DNA of 64,000 nucleotides from a bacterium (lineage in GTDB: Bacteria; Patescibacteriota; Gracilibacteria; JAHISY01). Each line of letters opens with the position of its first letter. Positions within the stretch are counted from its first letter, which is position 1. The DNA lies in the NCBI GenBank assembly GCA_021779375.1, contig JAJYAT010000003.1:1-64000 (forward strand), given 5' to 3'. Below the pieces are notes generated by a model. That model worked only from the letters and a program-made list of their open reading frames with translations, ran no database searches and had not been told where the DNA came from. Position numbers and translations under genes: made by a program. Shown here piece by piece: positions 29,303-37,898 of the stretch.

Positions 29303-32300
29303 ATGTCCCACCTCCTAACCTTCGCCCGCAAGTCCACAGCCCTGGCGCTTGCGTGCTTGCTGCTTTCGCAGCTTTTCGTGGGGCTGACTCCGACTGCGTT
29401 GGCGGTAGTGGTTTCTCCAAGCGTAGTGTCGGCAAATGAAACTGTTTCAGAGCACGATATGACGAATCCTGACAGGGGTTGGGTTTCCAATAACTCGTAT
29501 GCTGTTTTTAACAATGACAATGATTCAGTAGTATATGGTTTTCCAAGCATGGGCATTCCAGCAGGAGCCACTGTTGTAGGTATTGAGGTTTTGCTTGAGG
29601 GGAACACATCAGGCGGAAATAGAGCCTTAGATGTTTCTCTTTGGAGCGAATCAAATGGTACTCATGGTCAATATACGTCTCCTGCTAAAACAGCTAGTTT
29701 TTTGGCAGCTGATAGCGTTCAAACGCTTGGCAGTCCAACTGATCTATGGGGTAAGTTATGGACATTGGATGATTTCTCAGACACTAATTTCAAAATAAAA
29801 ATTGATGCGAATAATACTGGTGACGCGACTGCGTCTCTGGATGCGACACAGGTTAAGGTTTATTACACAGTTGCGGATACGATTAAGCCGACTATCACGT
29901 CGGTCGATTCAGACGGAGATATTTACAATAAAGCAACGACTTCACCACACACGATCAAAGTCACTTTCAGCGAGGATATCGCCAATACACCATCAATCGA
30001 CGTACATTCAGTCGCTGTCAATCCTCAAGTCGTAAATAATTGCGGCGATGCAGATGCGAAAACTTTCTGCTTTGACTACACGATTGTCACTCCGGAGGAA
30101 GTGACGCACACGATTTATATTTCTGGCGCGCAAGATGCGGCTAGCAATACGATGGTTTTAGACAACAGTCATACTTTCGTCGTCGATACCATCGCGCCGA
30201 CCATCGGAACAATCACAGTCACGCCATCATTGAGTGACGGAGGCAATCTCTACATCAGCAATCTTTCTAATATTTCCGCGCCAGTTTCGGACGCAGGATC
30301 AGGCATCTTCATAACTTCTTGCGCCTATTCGAAAGATGGCGGAACTAATTTTTACAGTGATCTGTCGGCTTACAACAGCATCTCAGGTCAGTGTGAGTTC
30401 ACAGGTGTGAACACTACCGGGGCTACTGACATCAAGGTGCGCGTGAGTGACAATGCTAACAATACTACGGATAGCTCATCGTTGCCTGTCGTCGTCGATC
30501 AGAGCAGATTTACCGATACGGATGGCGATCACGTTGCGGATTCCAGTGACAACTGTGTGAATGTTTCCAACTCAAACCAAGCGGACGCAGATGGTGATCA
30601 TGTAGGCGATGCTTGCGACAATTGCAAGAACAATGCCAACGCAGGTCAAACAGATACTGACGCTGATGGTATCGGAGATGCTTGTGACAACTGTGCGGCG
30701 GTTGCCAATGCAAATCAGATAGATACTGACGCCGATGGTATCGGCGATGCTTGTGATGCACAGACTTGCGGCAACGAAATTACAGAAACTGGCGAGCAAT
30801 GCGATGATGGCAACATCACGAATGGTGATGGTTGCAGCTCGATTTGCCAGACAGAAGTGTCTCCGACTTGTGTTGTGTCAACGTACCTTTATCAGGAACA
30901 GTCGGATTTTTCTGATTCCAAAGTGAATATAAATTTCAGTGACGACAAATACCTAATTAGTGTTTCAGCGGGAACTGGTTATCAGGTCACTAAGGTCTGG
31001 CTTAATATTGATGACGATGGATATGGCGGTTATCATTTGTATTCTACTGGTCCGCTGACGAACTTCGATCCCCCAGGTCATAGTATTTATTTCGCCAGAG
31101 TCGAGGTTAAAAATGTCTGCCCTGTATGCGGTGATGGCAATGTCGATGCTGGTGAGCAATGCGATGATGGCAACATCCAGAGTGGTGATGGTTGCAGCTC
31201 AACTTGTCAGACAGAACTGCCGGTTTGTGGTGATGGGGCAAAGAATGGCGACGAAGAGTGTGATGGAACGGATGGCGTCACAAGTGGAGAAAATTTTTGT
31301 TCGCAATCATGCCAGCTAGTCCCAATCTATCAGGGCGGAAATTCTTGCAGCGAGGGGAAAGTCTTGGGTGAGAAGGTATATTCGGGACAAGTTGATTCCA
31401 ATGACGCAGAGGGACAAATTATTGGTTTGGACTCAGGCAAAGAATATCTTTTCGAAGTGAGTGGAACCTTCAGTCCGACCGCAGCTCCTGGCTATGTTTC
31501 TGATGCCGGATACACTTGGCTCAATGGCGATCTTGCTGCCCAGTATGGAATTGCCGGAACTGGCTCAGATTTGGGAGCGCACGCGCTTCTAGGAAATTTG
31601 GGTGATGGTGTCGGCATAATCAACTGGGGTCCAGTTTCCACTGAGCATACTTATAATTTTGATTACACAACCTCGACAGATCCGGTCCAATTTGTGGTCG
31701 GAGACCGCTATAGTGATTGGTTTAATACTCCTTACCAAAATCAGGCTGGCGTAGATGACAATACTGGCAGTTTGAATCTAGATATTTATGAGTGCGTGAC
31801 ACCGTCGGTGGTGATTGACGCGAAAAAAATTGTTTGTGCCAATGAATCGGATTTACCGAACTGGGGTGGTGGTGGACATGTAATCGGTGCGAGTACAGCG
31901 CAGGATTATGTATCTTCACATCCGAATTGTCGTTTAGAAAATCAATGGGATTTTCAGTGGGCACCCGCTGGAGGTGGAAGTTTCGGATCCTTTCAAACAG
32001 CTACTGATTCGCTTGGCAGTCCGTGGACTACCTTCACTGCGGCTAGCCCGGTAGCGATAAGTGACATATCTGGCTTGGGCGGAAGAATTGAAGTGCGGGA
32101 AGTCGTTCCAGCTGATTCCGGACAGTGGCTTGGCTTCAGCAATGATAATAATAACGATGTTAGCTCCGAGATTTATTGCACTGGAGATGCGGCTAATTAT
32201 GACAACTGGGAATGGATAAATAACCCACAATTAGGACAGACTTATCATTGTGTGGCTTGGAATGTCCAACTTGGTGACAATGTTGATACTGATCACGATG

Positions 32301-34828
32301 AGATTACTGACTCAAGCGACAACTGTGTTTTTGTCGCCAATCCAGAGCAAACGGACGCGGATGGTGATGGTGTAGGCGATGCTTGCGACAACTGTATTCA
32401 GGTCGCTAACAGCAATCAACAAGACGATGACAAGGATGGTCTTGGCAATGCTTGCGACAATTACAATTGCATAGCGACTGGTGCGGAAGTTTGCAGCGAC
32501 CAAATCGACAATGACTGTGATGGTCAAACTGACGAGAATTGCAGCAGTGACGATACGACTGCGCCGACTCTGACCGCTGCGCTGACTCAGGATCTCGACG
32601 GCAATGGCAAAATCGATGCGATCCAGCTGACTTTCAGTGAAGCAATCAATGACTCGATGCTCAACATCGGATTCGCTGACGGGTGGGATGTCGTCGGTTA
32701 TAGCGGAGAATCCATCACGACTGGCAGTGGAAGCCACGACAATATTTTGGTTCTGACTTTCAATGAGGGTCCGGTTTATGATTCGGGCAATACGCCAGAA
32801 GTCACTTACACCAAGCAGATATTTAGTCCGACTAGTACGCACGACGAAGCCGGCAATCAGCTCGAATCGGTGTCATTGGTGCCTGATGATGGCGCGAAGC
32901 CGATACTCCCAGTAGTCTCGATCGCTTCAGATGAGCTCGATCACACTGTCGCTTATCCGGGCTCGACAATCACTGTGAATTTCACAGCTTCTGAAGCCCT
33001 GAATGGCTCGGCGACGGTCGCGACGATCCTCGGTCAGACGGCGACGATTGCGGATCTCGGCAGCAACAATTACTCTGCCACTTACGTAGCTCAGGCTTCC
33101 GATCCGCTTGGTGTGGTTACATTCACGATTGATTTCGCTGACCCAGCTGGCAATACTGGCGCACAGGTGACTGGGACGACCGATGAGAGCACGGTCACGC
33201 TTTATTCCACAGCGCCGATTCCGAGCTCTGTCTCGATCGCTTCTGACAATACTGACACCACAAAGGCCAAGGTTGGGGATACGGTCACCGTGACTTTTGC
33301 TTTTGCTGAGACTGTCCAAAATGTCACAGCTACGATCGATGGTGGCGCTGCTACAGTCACAAATACGCTTGCTGATCAAATGCATTTCACCGCGACGCGC
33401 GTGATGCAGGCTGGTGATCCGGCTGGATTGGTTCCATTCACAATCGACTTCGATAGCACGGCTGGCAGTCCTGGGCTCACAGTCAGCGCGACGACTGATG
33501 CTAGCTCAGTCACTTTCGACAAAACCGCTCCGACACTCTCACCTGTCTCAATCTCATCCAGTGAGCTCGACCACGCCATCGCTTATCTAGGTTCGACGAT
33601 TACGCTTGGTTTCTCTAGCTCAGAAAATCTGAGCACGCTGCCAGTCGCGACGATTCTCGGTCAGACGGCGACAGTCGCGCATCTCACTGGCAACAACTAC
33701 ACCGCAACTTATGTCGTACAGCCAGCGGATATAGCTGGAACACCGAAGCTGGTTCCATTCACGATTGATTTCGCTGACCCGGCTGGCAATGCTGGCACTC
33801 AGGTGACTACTACGACCGACGAAAGCTCTGTGACGCTTTATGCTGAGAATCCAGACCATACAGCTCCGACTCTGACAGCGGTCTCGATCGCTTCCAATGA
33901 AGCGGATCCGACGATTGCTTATCCGGGCTCTGACATCACGCTGCACTTCACAGCTTCCGAAGTGCTGCACGGATTGCCGACTGTGGTCATCCTCGGTCGA
34001 GCGGCGACTGCGGTCACGGATCTCGGTAGCAATAATTTCTCGGCACATTACCTGACGACGACTGCGGACGCAGTCGGATCGCCCGCGCTGGTAACTTTCA
34101 CAATCAATTTCGCTGACTTCGCCGGAAATCCCGGCACGCAAGTGACCGCGACGACTGACGGTAGCTTCGTGACCTACACTCCGCGCAATACCGGTGGTGG
34201 CGGAGGACATGGTGGTGGCGGAGGACATGGTGGTGGCGGCGGAGGAGGTGGAGACACGTTCGCGCTACAATCAGCCAATGTCGCGGATCCATTCACTGAT
34301 ACGAGTGGACACTGGGCGGAGAGCTACATCGACACTTTGCGCTTGCAAGGAATCGTGAGTGGCGACAACGGTCTCTTCAATCCGAATGGTCCTCTGACTC
34401 GCGCTGAATTGACCAAGATTGCCGATTTGCTTTTCGCGATACCTGTGCCGGCGACGGTCACGACCAAACCTTTCCCGGATGTGAAATTAGACGCTTGGTA
34501 CGCTCCTTACATTTCCGCTGGTAAAATTGCCGGAATTCTCGACGGCTACGGCGATGGCAATTTCCGACCGAACCGTCCGGTCACTCGCGCCGAGGCGCTG
34601 AAGATTATCTTGCTGGCGAGTGGTGTCGACATCACGGGCGGGACGCTGAATTTCCCTGACACTGCCGCGAGCGATTGGTTTGCGAAATACGTAGCCTTCG
34701 CGGTGAAGATTGGTCTGGTTGGCGGTTACCCGGATGGCAAGTTCCGTCCGAATACGCCGATTACGCGCGCGGAATTCGCCAAGATTGCGGTCTTGCTTCA
34801 AGAGTATTTGACAGGAGCAGGAGCTTAG
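29303..34828 (+). CDS. Giant S-layer-type surface protein with calcium repeats, Ig-like repeats and SLH domains
   Basis: About 1841 residues from ATG 29303, which starts a clean signal peptide (MSHLLTFARKSTALALACLL ... ALA). An in-frame ATG at 29174 would add 43 basic residues; both are preceded by TTAACCC-type elements. Domain order: N-terminal beta region and Ig-like domains (about 35-400); thrombospondin-3 calcium repeats (about 404-488, DTDADGIGDACDNC pattern); DUF4215 cysteine repeats (CGDGNVDAGEQCDDGN, about 488-672); an aromatic middle; a second calcium-repeat block (about 994-1055) with a MopE-like DNDCDGQTDENC; four Ig-like repeats (about 1110-1630); a Gly/His linker; three SLH domains (about 1660-1840), which anchor to cell-wall polymer. 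Probably the major or a major surface layer protein. Confidence 0.92.
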   Translation: MSHLLTFARKSTALALACLLLSQLFVGLTPTALAVVVSPSVVSANETVSEHDMTNPDRGWVSNNSYAVFNNDNDSVVYGFPSMGIPAGATVVGIEVLLEGNTSGGNRALDVSLWSESNGTHGQYTSPAKTASFLAADSVQTLGSPTDLWGKLWTLDDFSDTNFKIKIDANNTGDATASLDATQVKVYYTVADTIKPTITSVDSDGDIYNKATTSPHTIKVTFSEDIANTPSIDVHSVAVNPQVVNNCGDADAKTFCFDYTIVTPEEVTHTIYISGAQDAASNTMVLDNSHTFVVDTIAPTIGTITVTPSLSDGGNLYISNLSNISAPVSDAGSGIFITSCAYSKDGGTNFYSDLSAYNSISGQCEFTGVNTTGATDIKVRVSDNANNTTDSSSLPVVVDQSRFTDTDGDHVADSSDNCVNVSNSNQADADGDHVGDACDNCKNNANAGQTDTDADGIGDACDNCAAVANANQIDTDADGIGDACDAQTCGNEITETGEQCDDGNITNGDGCSSICQTEVSPTCVVSTYLYQEQSDFSDSKVNINFSDDKYLISVSAGTGYQVTKVWLNIDDDGYGGYHLYSTGPLTNFDPPGHSIYFARVEVKNVCPVCGDGNVDAGEQCDDGNIQSGDGCSSTCQTELPVCGDGAKNGDEECDGTDGVTSGENFCSQSCQLVPIYQGGNSCSEGKVLGEKVYSGQVDSNDAEGQIIGLDSGKEYLFEVSGTFSPTAAPGYVSDAGYTWLNGDLAAQYGIAGTGSDLGAHALLGNLGDGVGIINWGPVSTEHTYNFDYTTSTDPVQFVVGDRYSDWFNTPYQNQAGVDDNTGSLNLDIYECVTPSVVIDAKKIVCANESDLPNWGGGGHVIGASTAQDYVSSHPNCRLENQWDFQWAPAGGGSFGSFQTATDSLGSPWTTFTAASPVAISDISGLGGRIEVREVVPADSGQWLGFSNDNNNDVSSEIYCTGDAANYDNWEWINNPQLGQTYHCVAWNVQLGDNVDTDHDEITDSSDNCVFVANPEQTDADGDGVGDACDNCIQVANSNQQDDDKDGLGNACDNYNCIATGAEVCSDQIDNDCDGQTDENCSSDDTTAPTLTAALTQDLDGNGKIDAIQLTFSEAINDSMLNIGFADGWDVVGYSGESITTGSGSHDNILVLTFNEGPVYDSGNTPEVTYTKQIFSPTSTHDEAGNQLESVSLVPDDGAKPILPVVSIASDELDHTVAYPGSTITVNFTASEALNGSATVATILGQTATIADLGSNNYSATYVAQASDPLGVVTFTIDFADPAGNTGAQVTGTTDESTVTLYSTAPIPSSVSIASDNTDTTKAKVGDTVTVTFAFAETVQNVTATIDGGAATVTNTLADQMHFTATRVMQAGDPAGLVPFTIDFDSTAGSPGLTVSATTDASSVTFDKTAPTLSPVSISSSELDHAIAYLGSTITLGFSSSENLSTLPVATILGQTATVAHLTGNNYTATYVVQPADIAGTPKLVPFTIDFADPAGNAGTQVTTTTDESSVTLYAENPDHTAPTLTAVSIASNEADPTIAYPGSDITLHFTASEVLHGLPTVVILGRAATAVTDLGSNNFSAHYLTTTADAVGSPALVTFTINFADFAGNPGTQVTATTDGSFVTYTPRNTGGGGGHGGGGGHGGGGGGGGDTFALQSANVADPFTDTSGHWAESYIDTLRLQGIVSGDNGLFNPNGPLTRAELTKIADLLFAIPVPATVTTKPFPDVKLDAWYAPYISAGKIAGILDGYGDGNFRPNRPVTRAEALKIILLASGVDITGGTLNFPDTAASDWFAKYVAFAVKIGLVGGYPDGKFRPNTPITRAEFAKIAVLLQEYLTGAGA
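32900..34180 (+). repeat. Four Ig-like repeats in the surface protein
   Basis: About 320-base units start near 32915, 33225, 33545 and 33885. Each encodes SIAS-type openings, a YPGSTIT-like strand and TFTIDFADPAGN-like endings. DNA similarity is visible, so they arose by tandem duplication. Confidence 0.8.
34192..34255 (+). repeat. Gly/His-rich linker repeat
   Basis: GGTGGTGGCGGAGGACAT-type units encode GGGGGHGGGGGHGGGG between the Ig-like stalk and the SLH anchor. Flexible, and the spaced histidines could bind metal. Confidence 0.75.
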
Positions 34829-34835
34829 TTGCTCA

Positions 34836-34864
34836 TTGTATTACTTGTGAAAAAGTGTTAAAAT
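34836..34864 (+). promoter_or_regulatory. Promoter of the subtilase gene
   Basis: TTGTAT (34836-34841), 17-base spacer, TAAAAT (34859-34864). The start site near 34871 excludes the ATG at 34863, which lies inside the -10 box, and supports the ATG at 34887. Confidence 0.7.
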
Positions 34865-34886
34865 GGGGGGATTTAAAAACAAAAAA

Positions 34887-36122
34887 ATGTTTAAAAAAAT
34901 CTCCCCCAAAACAAAAATTCTGTTGCTTGGAATTTTCATCCTTGCGGTAGCAGCTGGCATCACTGTCAGCTGCTTTACCGCGCGGAGTTCCGTCGACCAG
35001 CTCGCGGAGCTGAATTTCAAATACGGCTTGGTCGCGGCTCAGCCGCTCGACCATTTGGCTGATGCGCAGGAGGTGAGTCTATTTAAGCCGGCTTTTTTAC
35101 AAGCGGACTTAGTCGGCTCGGTGAAGCCGCAGCAGGATTTGATCGTGAGTCTGAAGGCGGACAATTCCGACGATCTTTTGCAGCACATCTTGCTGCTGAA
35201 ATTACGTACAGGAGAGGACATCAAACAAGTGGCTGAGGCGTACCAAAATTCTCCGATCGTGCAGACTGCCGAGCCAAATTTTGATTTGAAAATTGATCCG
35301 GCAGCGGAGCCGACTGCTGAGGTCTCGACCGAGCTCGAAGCGCCTGCGAGTGTTCCCGCTGAGACTGCTGTCCAGGAGCCGCAGCCCGTGCTCGTCGCCG
35401 TCGTCGACTCAGGTGTGGATATCACGCATCCTGATCTAGTCGGTCGCACTGAGCCAGGTTGGAATTTCCTCAATCAGAGCAGTGATGTCACTGACAGTGA
35501 TGGACACGGTACGCATACGGCTGGCATCATTCTGAGAAATTCCTTGGCTGCGAAAATCCTGCCGCTCAAAATCTCCGACGGAGCGACTGGCAAAATGAGT
35601 GAGCTGGTCGCGGCAATCAAATTCGCTGCCGACCACGATGTCCAAGTAATCAATCTCAGTCTGGGCTTGCCGCATGAATCCGCAATTTTGCACGAAGCGA
35701 TTGACTATGCGCGCGCCAAAAATGTCCTGATTGTCGCGGCGGCTGGTAATTACAATACCGGCGCGGAATTTTTCCCGGCAGCTTGGCCGGAAGTTTTCGG
35801 CGTGGCTGCACTCGGCAAAAACGGCAGCAAACTTTTTCTCAGTAATTTCGGTGAGTGGGTGGATTGCTCCGTCATGGCGCAGGACGTCTACGCGCCAGCA
35901 CCGGGCGGGAAGTACGCTTATCGCACTGGGACTTCCGAAGCCGCCCCGGTCGTCTCTGCCAAGATTGCCGACTTGCTAAGCACAGCTACCGGGCCGATGA
36001 GTTTTGTGGATGTGAATAATTTTTTACTCCAAAACTCCGAGCCGATTGTGAGCAGATATTCACTTGGTCGCAGAATCTTAGCGGTGGGTGAGCAAGCCCC
36101 CGTTGAGTCATTGAGTCGCTAA
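34887..36122 (+). CDS. Membrane-anchored subtilisin-family serine protease
   Basis: Protein of 411 residues. A single N-terminal membrane helix (about 9-30) is followed by an I9-like propeptide (about 45-125, ending EPNFDLKI), a Glu/Pro/Ala-rich linker and the S8 catalytic domain. The triad is complete: aspartate in VAVVDSGVDITHPDL, histidine in DSDGHGTHTAGII and serine in TGTSEAAPVVSA. The oxyanion asparagine is in AAAGNYN. It would act outside the cell, tethered to the membrane, possibly maturing or shedding surface proteins such as the giant SLH protein just upstream (inference). The C-terminal end (PVESLSR) runs into a GTTGAGTCATTGAGTC repeat, so the tail may have been altered by repeat spread. 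Confidence 0.92.
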   Translation: MFKKISPKTKILLLGIFILAVAAGITVSCFTARSSVDQLAELNFKYGLVAAQPLDHLADAQEVSLFKPAFLQADLVGSVKPQQDLIVSLKADNSDDLLQHILLLKLRTGEDIKQVAEAYQNSPIVQTAEPNFDLKIDPAAEPTAEVSTELEAPASVPAETAVQEPQPVLVAVVDSGVDITHPDLVGRTEPGWNFLNQSSDVTDSDGHGTHTAGIILRNSLAAKILPLKISDGATGKMSELVAAIKFAADHDVQVINLSLGLPHESAILHEAIDYARAKNVLIVAAAGNYNTGAEFFPAAWPEVFGVAALGKNGSKLFLSNFGEWVDCSVMAQDVYAPAPGGKYAYRTGTSEAAPVVSAKIADLLSTATGPMSFVDVNNFLLQNSEPIVSRYSLGRRILAVGEQAPVESLSR

Positions 36123-36171
36123 GTCATGGGCTCGGGGGTCAATTGGTCAGTGGGTAGTTGGGTCATTGGTT
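36103..36171. repeat. GTTGAGTCATTGAGTC / GTCATTGG word repeats after the subtilase
   Basis: The tract begins inside the last codons of the subtilase gene and continues with GGTCAATTGGTCAGTGGG-like units. It is related to the tracts at 12633 and 28670. Confidence 0.65.
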
Positions 36172-36235
36172 GTCAATGAAAGACACATGCAGTCGAAACT
36201 GCGGAATAATTTTCGCGCAAGATTGCGATAGTACT
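36171..36235 (+). ncRNA. Conserved hairpin block, copy 2 (possible structured RNA)
   Basis: TGTCAATGAAAGACAC, hairpin GCAGT-CGAA-ACTGC, then ATAATTTTC and GCAAGATTG. The flanks match copy 1 (28781) while the stem differs but still pairs. Confidence 0.4.
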
Positions 36236-36274
36236 GTCGCTCTAGATATTTTTCGACGTGATTGAAAATTCTAC

Positions 36275-36300
36275 GAAAAGTAATAGAATATCGACTTAAG
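36275..36300 (+). promoter_or_regulatory. Promoter-like motif upstream of the FNR fusion
   Basis: GAAAAGTAATAGAATA then CGACTTAAG, matching the amt upstream block at 27236. TAGAAT could be the -10, giving a leader of about 25 bases. Confidence 0.5.
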
Positions 36301-36319
36301 GTAGTTTAGTCTTGTCATC

Positions 36320-37498
36320 ATGAAACGAGTCGAATATAAAATTCGCGCGCTAAGGTTTGTTTGTGATGGTGTGATTGATTTGGATTTGGTTCCGCGTGAC
36401 GCGGCGAAAGCCCTTGAATTTCGTCCGGGACAGTACGGTCAGATTTCTTTTTTGCGCGGTCACGTGCTCTCTCAAGAGAGACCATTTTCTTTCTCGAGTT
36501 CGCCCACGCAGCAGGCGAGCAAATTGGGTTTTGGTTTCAAAATTTTCGGGCGTTTCACGGACGAATTGTCTCGGCTGAAAGTTGGTGACAGTGTTTTCGT
36601 TCGTGGACCTTACGGATCTTTCACTTTCGATGAGCGCAAATATCCGGACGCGGTCTTCCTCGCCGGCGGGATTGGTATCACGCCCTTCATGAGTATTTTT
36701 TACTACGCCGCCGACAAACACCTTGCTAATAAATTGACCTTAATTTTCAGCAACAAGACGCTTGAGCAAACTCCGTTTCTCGCAGAGCTTGAAAATTTGC
36801 AAACGCTTAATCCGAATTTCAAAGCGGTTCTCGCACTTACGAAAACGCTTGAACCGCCCGCACCTTTCGTCACCGGTCAGATTGATCAAGCTTTGATTCA
36901 GCAATCTATCGGCGGTGATTTTCGCGTCAAGACTTTTTTCATTTGCGGTCCGCAACCTTTCAGCGAGGCGATGATTCGCATTTTGAAAAGCTCCGGTGCG
37001 AAAACCAAAAACATTAAAATCGAAGGTTTTTCACTGGCGCCTTCCTCTTTCTTCGAGGCGGGGACATGGGCTTTTCCCGGTGTCGTCGGTGCTTCGGCGC
37101 TGGCGATGTTCGTCACGCTTTACTCGGTCTACCAATTTGAAGTGGCAAAAACAGCACTCAAGAATGCCAACACTCAGGTGGATTTCTCCGCCAAAATGAC
37201 GCAGCTGCAAGTGCTTAATCAAAAGATTACGGATTTTGAGAATAATTTATTAGTCGTGCAAAAAGCGAATACGGTCACCGAGCAAACTGTCGTGCCGCAG
37301 GTGATTGAAAAAACCGTTCAAGTTCCAGGTACGCAGCCAAGTACGCCGACCAGCACTTCGCCAAAAACGACGACTACGACTAAGCCAACGATGACAAGCA
37401 CCACGACCACAACTCCGAAACCAACCACTACGCCAGTCGTCACGCCAACTCCAACACCAGTCGTCACACCAACTCCGCCGAGCACCAAAGTCTCTTAA
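36320..37498 (+). CDS. Ferredoxin-NADP reductase-like flavoprotein fused to a membrane helix and Thr/Pro tail
   Basis: Protein of 392 residues. Residues 1-235 are an FNR-type module: FAD site ERPFSFSSS (about 52-60), NAD(P) site LAGGIGITPFMS (about 113-124) and CGPQPFSEAM (about 209-218). A membrane helix follows (about 248-270), then a coiled coil (about 275-315), a VVPQVIEKTVQVPG segment and a Thr/Pro-rich tail (about 330-392). The flavin domain should face the cytosol with the tail outside. FNR modules normally pass electrons between NAD(P)H and a heme or iron-sulfur partner. The ferric-reductase-like gene at 38828 is the obvious partner. First gene of a four-gene cluster. Confidence 0.88.
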   Translation: MKRVEYKIRALRFVCDGVIDLDLVPRDAAKALEFRPGQYGQISFLRGHVLSQERPFSFSSSPTQQASKLGFGFKIFGRFTDELSRLKVGDSVFVRGPYGSFTFDERKYPDAVFLAGGIGITPFMSIFYYAADKHLANKLTLIFSNKTLEQTPFLAELENLQTLNPNFKAVLALTKTLEPPAPFVTGQIDQALIQQSIGGDFRVKTFFICGPQPFSEAMIRILKSSGAKTKNIKIEGFSLAPSSFFEAGTWAFPGVVGASALAMFVTLYSVYQFEVAKTALKNANTQVDFSAKMTQLQVLNQKITDFENNLLVVQKANTVTEQTVVPQVIEKTVQVPGTQPSTPTSTSPKTTTTTKPTMTSTTTTTPKPTTTPVVTPTPTPVVTPTPPSTKVS

Positions 37499-37507
37499 TT
37501 CATCAAT

Positions 37508-37897
37508 ATGCGCAAAAATTTCCTGAGCTACCTGCTGATTCCAATCGCCGCATTTTTTTTGGTTTTGGCGCCCGTGCTGGTTCACGCGGAAGATGACGAA
37601 GATTCGCGCGACACGAAATCTGAAGACAGCTATGACGACGACCATTACCAAGTTCCCGAGCCAGTCGTGACGCCAGTAGAGATTCCAGTCGAGCAGTCGG
37701 TGACTCAGCCTATCGAGCAGGCTCAGGTGGAGGAAGTCCCCGTGACCCCCGCTCCGATTCTTGAAGTCCCGACGACAGTCGAGCAAGTTCAAATCGTCAA
37801 TAAGCTCGTCACGAAAACAGTCGTGCCGCCGATCATCGTCCGAGACGATAACCAAAATGGTATCGTCGATAGTATCGAGCGGCTTTATACCAAGTAG
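37508..37897 (+). CDS. Exported acidic protein with a C-terminal EF-hand-like loop
   Basis: Protein of 129 residues: signal peptide (about 1-27, cleaved near HAE), a strongly acidic stretch (EDDEDSRDTKSEDSYDDD), a Pro/Val/Glu-rich middle, and DDNQNGIVDSIE near the end, a single EF-hand/dockerin-like calcium loop. The TKTVVPPIIV segment recalls the EKTVQV segment of the upstream FNR fusion, hinting at a shared external interface. It lies 9 bases after the FNR gene and 1 base before apbE. No family assigned; an accessory subunit of the electron-transfer complex is inferred from position. Confidence 0.75.
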   Translation: MRKNFLSYLLIPIAAFFLVLAPVLVHAEDDEDSRDTKSEDSYDDDHYQVPEPVVTPVEIPVEQSVTQPIEQAQVEEVPVTPAPILEVPTTVEQVQIVNKLVTKTVVPPIIVRDDNQNGIVDSIERLYTK

Positions 37898-37898
37898 C

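Noticed and set aside
30420-30450. ApbE target motif (TTGATD) in the giant surface protein
   Set aside because: It lacks the required aspartate two or three residues before the S/T and lies in an ordinary Ig-like strand.
12633-36171. Word-like tracts as CRISPR arrays
   Set aside because: Units are 7-16 bases, imperfect and adjacent, with no constant repeat length or unique spacers, and there are no cas genes.
37761-37898. Longer ApbE start
   Set aside because: The extension is a serine/lysine-rich shadow of the preceding exported protein's gene and has no family similarity.
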